From Selaginella tamariscina (lineage: Eukaryota; Streptophyta; Lycopodiopsida; Selaginellales; Selaginellaceae): a stretch of 64,000 bases of DNA. The stretch covers positions 1-64,000 of the forward strand of contig PUQB01000444.1 of the NCBI GenBank assembly GCA_003024785.1, in the 5' to 3' direction. The first letter of the stretch is position 1. Every line of letters starts with the position of its first letter. The notes beneath the pieces were generated by a model that was not told where the DNA came from, searched no databases, and was given only the letters and a program-made list of their open reading frames with translations. The position numbers and the translations under genes were made by a program. This document shows positions 57,333 through 64,000 of the stretch, in pieces.

Positions 57333-58729
57333 TGAAAGAGCATATATATTAAATGTCAGATATATTCAGCTACAAAAACCCTGCTTATATACAGGAGACC
57401 TCCTGCCACGTGGCACGCATGCGACATGTGGTGCTAACACGGGGCCAGATCACCACCCATGTGTCACTACGCATGTGTGTATATACACATCGTATATACA
57501 TTATGTTACATAATATACAGTATCTTACATTACCTCCCCTCTGTGGCTGTGTAGATGGTGATGGATCTGATGGTCCTGGATTCATGTGAGCTGGGCCATC
57601 TAAGGTATGACCGAATGTATTCAACGAGTCTTAACGACAAACCGTTTCATTCGAACTACGTGAACTATCTCAACCTCATGAGATCCCACCAACTGTACCT
57701 GATACACCTGAGGACCAACCTTTCGGAGTACTCGGTAGGGACCAAGCCACTTATGTAATAAACCAGTTGCAAGCCTAGGTGCAGTTAGTTTGGGAAAATG
57801 TACCAGTATTAAGTCACCGTTAACATAGTTTGGTGGAATTTGATATCGTGCATTGTAAGAAGATTGTTGTTGTATTTGAGCTCGACCAAGATGTTTAGCA
57901 GACTCTGCACACATAAGAGGCAAGACAGCATCCAAATGTTAAGCCCACATTTTTGCATCCTCGGCACGTGGCAAATTCGATGATAATCCCAATTCACTAG
58001 GCAACTTAAGATCATATCCATACAATGCCTTGAATGCCTATTACATAAGCAAATCTCAAGCATCACAAATACCAATCCCAGTCAGTGTGATTGAAGTTCA
58101 CATACTTCGAAATCATACCCTTGAAGGTCCGATTCAATCGCTCCACCAAACCATCAGTTTGTGGATGATATGAAGAGGTAAATGAGTGTTTTACCTCTAA
58201 CCTCTCACACAACACTCGGAATACCTCTGCAATGAAAGCAAGGCCATTATCTGATAACATCCGTTCTGAATAAGAATGCTGCAAAACCACATTATCGAAC
58301 AAAAGCAAAGCTGTTGACATGCAACTGCCAAGTTAACATCCATGTCAACATTATCGAACAAAAACAAAACTGTTGACATGGCAGTTGCATCCGATGTAGT
58401 TGCAGAGGTATTCCGAGTATTGTGTGAGAGGTTAGGGGTAAAACACTCATTTGCCTCTCCATATTCATTTTCATGAAAAATGAAAAGGAAAAGGTGGAAG
58501 AAAGGAATACCCAACTTCTCCACCAATGAAAGAGCAAATATATATTAAATGTCAGATATATTTAGTTACAAAAACCCTGCTTATATACAGGAGACCTCCT
58601 GCCACGTGGCACACATGCGACACGTGGTGCTGACACATGAGGACCAGATCACCACCCATGTGTCACTACGCATGTGTGTATATACACATGCGTATATACA
58701 TTATGCTACATAATATACAGTATCTTACA
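57333..58729 (-). mobile_element. Element G: short gypsy-derived LTR element
   Basis: Direct repeats of about 200 bases (57333-57529 and 58527-58729) start TGAAAGAGCA and end GTATCTTACA; both contain CTTATATACAGGAGACCTCC. On the minus strand a purine tract AGAGGGGAGGTAA adjoins the left LTR and TTGGTGGAGAAGTTGGG adjoins the right LTR as a possible primer site. GTAT flanks both ends as a 4-base duplication. The interior holds only integrase remnants. The element splits a block that is continuous near 4370-4440, which supports a real insertion. Confidence 0.82.
57621..58320 (-). pseudogene. Integrase remnant in element G
   Basis: Minus-strand text includes the integrase core (MLSDNGLAFIAEVFRVL, SSYHPQTDGLVERLNRTFKG, about 58090-58260) and the C-terminal GPY/F module (LLHKWLGPYRVLRKVGPQVY, VHVVRMKRF, about 57640-57760), in different frames. 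There is no gag, protease or RT. Sequence 58386-58470 repeats part of the core in the opposite orientation. Confidence 0.8.
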
Positions 58730-59600
58730 GTATGTGTGTTGTATCTGTATATAAACAGGTATATGTGTGTCCCTCTTTATAAATGTAAGTGCATACATAC
58801 TTGTACATATGCATATACACATGTATATGTGTGTATATGCATATACATTTATATGCAACCATCAATATATGTTTCTAAATACACACAGTGCATACATGCA
58901 ATTACATACTCATGTGTGTGTAACACAAAGGGACCAGAAGAGCTGATGAACACGTCTCTAAATACAGACACATATAAAATATGTATATGCACAATCATGT
59001 ATATATGTACATATAAATGGATACATATATGTATGTTTATGTGTGTGCCCATATGTGCGCTATATTATATATATCTGACGTATGTGTGTGTGTGCACGTG
59101 TGTGTGAATCACTCTCTCTCTCTCTCTCTCCACACACACACACACACACACATGCATGTATATTGCATACAAAACCCCTGTTATTTGATTATGTGTGTGT
59201 TTGTGTGTGTACATGTATCCTTGTATATACACAAACATGTATCCTTGTATATACATAAACATGTACATACATACATATACACATCTCTATACTTGCTATA
59301 CACACTAAAAGGAAAAGATGATTTCATGTTATGCAGAGACATGTCTATAATTACATATACGTGTGCGTGTATGTATTTAATTGTGTGTTTTCGGCTTATT
59401 ATGTCAATTTGTACATGTGTGTATCTAGGTATGCTTGGATGTGTACACGTATACTTATATACATATGACTAGACTTATGACAAATATACACATACATACA
59501 TGTATGATGTATACGTATGTATATGTATGCTTGGATGCATGTATATACACAAAAAAGAACATAAATATATATTGTGTGTTTATATCTGTATATAACATAT
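58730..59600. repeat. Continuation of the duplicated 4400-5460 block
   Basis: Text from TATAAACAGGTATATGTGTG through GTGCCCATATGTGCGCTATA and TACATGTATCCTTGTATATA to TATGCTTGGATGCATGTATA matches about 4430-5450 in order. TG and CT/CA runs at about 59080-59150 are shared in position. No gene is seen. Confidence 0.75.
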
Positions 59601-61528
59601 CTCTATAAAGGACTTGCCAATAATTGCATGATGTAATTCACGACGATGAGAATAAGTAAATAAATAAAAGTCAACAACATGAAGATGTTGTGTGTGTGTG
59701 TGCGCGCGCGCGTGGTACATTTATTTGTGTAGACTGATGGTTAACTATTTAATATCTGCGGCATCAAATGAATATTCCTCACGATAGATAATCATTGTAT
59801 TTTATTATTTTATCAAGTGCTCTTTTTGTTTGATAATGGACATCTAGATTTACCTTTAATAATATAAAGCTTTCGCTCCACACCTGAACCTAAATTTGAA
59901 AATGCTCACGCTTCATATAAGTTTAAATTTTAAATTCTCTATAGGAACATTGATTAATATCCATAATGCAATATTCAAAATATTAATGGGATAATAACTA
60001 TATATCCATTTATACGTATCTTTGTTTAAGGTGTTTATATTCATATAAAGGTTTAGGGAATTGATAAGGTCCGTTTGAATAATGCTTTAACTGCTTTGAA
60101 TAATACATACATACATACATATGGTATCAATGTTGATACATATACACACCGAAATACACGTTACGTACATGTGTATTATTATAAGACTAAAATCACAGAC
60201 TTAGATGGTGTAGACATGGAAACTATATAGATTTTTAGTCATACGTGGCATTATGTATATATGTTTTACACACATGTATATACATAAAAACACAACCACC
60301 ATGCATACATGCAATTATAACTCATATATGTGTGTGTGTATATGCGCGTGCGTGTGTGTAACCACAGTGAACACATCTTGAAACGAACAAGGAATCTAAC
60401 AACATGAGAGTCATACAACATATCCATATATAAATGCAACTATATCGACAAACACACACCCACACGTCGGCGCACGCGTACACGCACCCACGCATACACA
60501 CCCCACCAGAAAACGCATCAAACATACAGTCCTTAAGCATATTCTTTGGAATCTTTTTTAACGTCTACTTTTCGAAATTCAAAATTTTGATCCTACGATA
60601 TGGATTAATCAAAGTATATAGAGGTTCAAATTAAAATTTATTGATCTATAAACGTACAAATATGAATTGGTATGTATATGGAAACAAAGATATAGATATA
60701 TTGTATATATAACACATGTCTATGCATCTCTGTTAATGTGTGTATGGATATGTGTATATATCAAACATGTATTACACATAAGACATACATAAACGCATAT
60801 AGACATACACAATCAAGATTAAAAATATGAACTGTATATGTATATATGATAACAGTTCTATTAATCATAAAAAAATTCAATTTCAGCATATACAAATATT
60901 TTATATATTATAATATAAAATATATATATTTATATTTTATATTTTCTTATTTCATAATCACTGTAGAATATTTCTCAAGTGTATATATATATAATTTTAA
61001 AATTTGAAAATAATAATATAATATGGAGTTTCATTTCTAAAAAATATTGTTCGTAGTTAATTGGATTATATATATGAACCCATAAATACGGATTTACATT
61101 TGGAAACCAAGATATATATATATATATATATATATATATTGCATATATGATTTCTCAATTAAAATTTATCATCTTATTAATTGTGCTTAGCAAATTAATT
61201 TTGTCTGTATTTAGAGACATGCTTCATCATACTTTCATGTCGTTAACTTTATTTACTTAACGATCTTGTTTTCATTATGGTCACACACACACACACACAC
61301 ATATATGAGTATGCAGTTGCATGTATTCGCTGTGTATCCAGAAACATATACTGATGGATGTATATAAATGTGTATATACATATATGTGTGTATATTCATA
61401 TGTACAAGTATCTATGTACTTACAACGGATCATACACCTCATGTTGTTGACATTTTAGTTTTGTTCAGCTAATTGTAGGGCTTTATAGAGATGGACACAC
61501 ATATACCTGTTTATATTCATAACAAGAG
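59601..61528. other. Microsatellite-rich DNA, no gene seen
   Basis: A TG-CG run lies at about 59690-59713. A reversed dispersed block (CATGCATACATGCAATTA) is at 60300, and a forward copy (GTTGCATGTATTCGCTGTGT) is at 61315. The AGCATATTCTTTGGAATC motif (reverse) is at 60536. A decayed first-exon relic (TTTGTTCAGCTAATTGTAGG) is near 61461. Confidence 0.55.
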
Positions 61529-61550
61529 TAAACCCTAAACCCTAAACCCC
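61529..61550 (+). repeat. Short interstitial telomere-like tract
   Basis: About three units of CCCTAAA, the plant telomere repeat, lie in otherwise AT-rich DNA. It could be a repaired-break scar, a telo-box-like promoter element, or chance. Confidence 0.7.
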
Positions 61551-63639
61551 TTTAACTTCAAAGTTGAATGATGTACCATAATTAAATTAAATTTGTTTTA
61601 GTATACTAGTTGTCCATGAAATATCTTTATAAACGCAATCGTTAAAGCATAATACACATGACCAACTTATTCTTAAAGGTACTTATTCTTTGAGGTTTTC
61701 ATAGTAGTTATGAAAAAATCTTGAATCTTCAAGCTCTTTGTCAAATTTTATTAAAACTTTTTATTGAACTTAATCAGCTCACCAAAAACATTAATTAAAA
61801 GATAAATGAAAAATCAAATTTATAATACATTAATAACTTATAAACTCCTTTGTCTTTAAATTTTAATTAATGCATAATAGTTAACATTACTAAGATTAAC
61901 CTCTATATATCATGCGTTCGAAAATTCTATTAGTTTGACTAATTTGAAGTAGTTACAAACTTGAAACTAAAACATATGCATTTTTAAAAATTATTTTGAA
62001 GAACGTTATGTTCAATTCAATTATGAATATTAACTTGTTAAGCATGATAAACAGCTAACATTTGTTATAAATTATTCATTTTTCACTAATGCATTCCGAT
62101 GCACAGCACAATAAATGCTGATAATTTTTAAATATAAAACTTTAAATATGTTAATCAAATTTATTAATTTTATACTGTAGTAGCACTAATTGTTTGAATT
62201 CAACTTTAATTCTTAAGAAGGTTTAAAATTAATGTGAAAATTATTCTAGTTATTCTATTTTAAATTTGAAGTAACTAAATAAAAATAATTTATTTCTTAA
62301 CATGTTCCAAGAATTAACCACAGTCGGGCAACGATTCGTATGTAGTGATTTATGTAATTTTTTTTCTTTTTAATTTTTAAAATTTCCTTTTATCTTAATT
62401 TTTCTTTATGAAAAATATTTAAAAAATCCCAAATCATTTCTTATAAGAGTAATATCCTTAACACTTTAATTATGAATAGCAACTCACATATATTAACAAT
62501 TTATTTCTATACTTATCTTTAATGTGTACAACTTTGTGCAATCTCAATAGTCCCAAATTTAATTAATTCATAATATTTAATTTTTTTTTATGATCTTACT
62601 TGAGAAGATGAAAACCATTATATTTATAAAATTTTTACCAGCCCATTTTGTGTTAACTTAATTTTTAAATTTCACAATTTTGTCAAATTTATAAAAATCC
62701 ATGAGTTTATTAACTTTGCATTAACAATTTTATAAAATTAAATTAAAATTACATAACAATGTTTAAGTTTTCTTTTTTCCATACTTTTTTGTATCTTTAA
62801 ACTTTTAAATTTCCTTTAACAGCTTTTATAAATACTGTAAATTATTCATTTAGAGGTAGTATAATAGATATTCTTTATTACTTATCTAGTAACCTTTAAA
62901 AAATTTAATTGAATATGACTTATAATTAAATCATATGTTAAAAATGTGTCAACTAAATACTTTTACAATACTAAATTTAACTGAGTGAGATGTCTTAAAG
63001 TGTTAGTTAAAAAATGCAAGATGTAACTTTAAAGTTTTTAAACTTCATATTTATCCCTTGAATATTCTCTAGCCTTTAGTTTTAGAAAATTCATTTTGTA
63101 GTTCTTTTAAATGTGTATTTGCAATGCACAAAAAATTATTACTTCATTAATTAGTTTATCAATCATTTTCATTATTTAATAATTAAAAATTGGTTCATTA
63201 AAAAAATTATTACTTCATTAATTAATTTATCAATCATTTAAAAATGCTCTAATAAAACTTAAAATTCTACTTGGACCAATATAAGATAAGATGAAAACCA
63301 TATTGGTTTTACCTTGTTATTGTGTATGTATGTACATAGGTGTGTATATGTATTAGTGTTCATTTTAACTCCAGCTATAAAAATCTAGTTTATAAATTTG
63401 AGGCTATTTTCTATTTTTATTTTATTAATCTCTAGAATAATATATACATTTAGATATAAATTTAAAATAGTTAGTAGTATATTATTAATACGTGATTATG
63501 TTTTAATATTCATAAGATATATCTATAGTAGTGTATACGAAATGGCGAATATAGATATAGATTTTATAAAATGCCCTAAATGTAAATCCTATTAAAAATT
63601 TAAACATATTATTTAAATTTGAGACGTTTGAAACCGATT
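61551..63639. other. AT-rich DNA, nothing recognised
   Basis: No coding region, LTR pair or terminal inverted repeat is visible. A stretch of about 25 bases (AAAAATTATTACTTCATTAA and following) is repeated near 63131-63165 and 63200-63240. Base composition resembles neutral intergenic DNA. Confidence 0.5.
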
Positions 63640-64000
63640 CCAGCGAATATGCTTAAGGACACGAGTCGGTGGTGTTTCTAGTGTTTGCGTTTTGGAGGGA
63701 GAAACTAGGGTTCTTCATTTCGGGGAGGCGGCGGCTCGAAGCTCCGGCTTTGTAAGTATTGTTCATCTTGTAGTTTGAGGCTTAAGCTTCGTATGTTTTG
63801 TGTAAAATCTTCATGTTTTCCTGCCATTTTTCTTCATTTTCGCCATTTTCTCTGGTTCTCGTTCATAGATTTCTTCGTTTTCCTGCCATTTTTTTACTTC
63901 AAGAGCATAGATTCATCGATTTCATGTCATTTTTCCGATTCTAGTTCATATAATCTTTCTTTTAAGTCAGATTCTTGCGTCTGGAGCTCATTCTAGGGTC
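63640..64000 (+). other. Possible 5' untranslated exon and first intron of a gene beyond the edge
   Basis: After a copy of the dispersed CGAATATGCTTAAGGAC motif, the sequence becomes GC-richer (GAGAAACTAGGGTTC, GGGGAGGCGGCGGCTCGAAG) and meets a consensus donor GTAAGT at 63751. It then turns T-rich with several TTT(C)CTGCCATTTTT units, typical of a plant leader intron. No ATG frame with coding character follows inside the window. The direction and gene identity are unproven. Confidence 0.35.

Overview
The window looks like nuclear DNA of a land plant. The grounds are plant-type lipid phosphate phosphatase (LPP) exons split by short GT-AG introns, copia and Ty3/gypsy elements with tRNA-iMet-type primer sites, chromodomain integrases, a short TTTAGGG-type telomeric tract, and a Harbinger-type MITE. 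I cannot name the species. The very TG/AT-microsatellite-rich, gene-poor background would fit a non-seed plant, but that is a guess. No intact housekeeping gene was found.

Layout. 8-3720 is a large inverted repeat. Its left arm carries a small secreted 12-cysteine peptide gene, its right arm carries a frameshifted copy, and the loop holds a tRNA-Gly-like sequence. 3790-4121 is a broken coding fragment. 4140-13800 is microsatellite-rich DNA made of old segmental duplications. It holds one decayed LPP gene (6610-7747), a broken GC-richer single-exon gene X of unknown function (10105-11390), and the 5' part of a second LPP copy (13221-13825).

The second LPP copy is split in one exon by a 30.6 kb nest of transposons, and its exon resumes at 44453 after a CATGT target duplication. 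The outer element is a minus-strand Ty3/gypsy element (B, 13826-44452). A copia element (A, 13847-33455) sits in B's left LTR. Copia A is itself hit by a 435-bp MITE, an 828-bp TRIM, a minus-strand chromovirus (D, 17465-23598) and a plus-strand chromovirus (E, about 25567-33013). E ends in an unusual LTR-leader/leader-LTR palindrome. The right half of B holds a 28-bp minisatellite and a pol-truncated gypsy element (C, 37547-42249).

From 45 to 64 kb there is more microsatellite-rich DNA with relics of LPP exons, an inverted second copy of gene X (49705-50978), a retro-pseudogene of ribosomal protein S15/uS19 (55900-56380), a short gypsy remnant with LTRs (G, 57333-58729) inserted in a duplicate of the 4-5.5 kb block, a telomere-like tract (61529-61550), AT-rich DNA with no gene seen, and what may be the 5' end of a gene at the right edge.

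The nesting gives a relative history: LPP duplication, then B, then A, then D, E, TRIM and MITE, with C separately after B. Nothing here forms a working pathway. The best candidate for a functional gene is the cysteine-rich peptide at 1057-1335.
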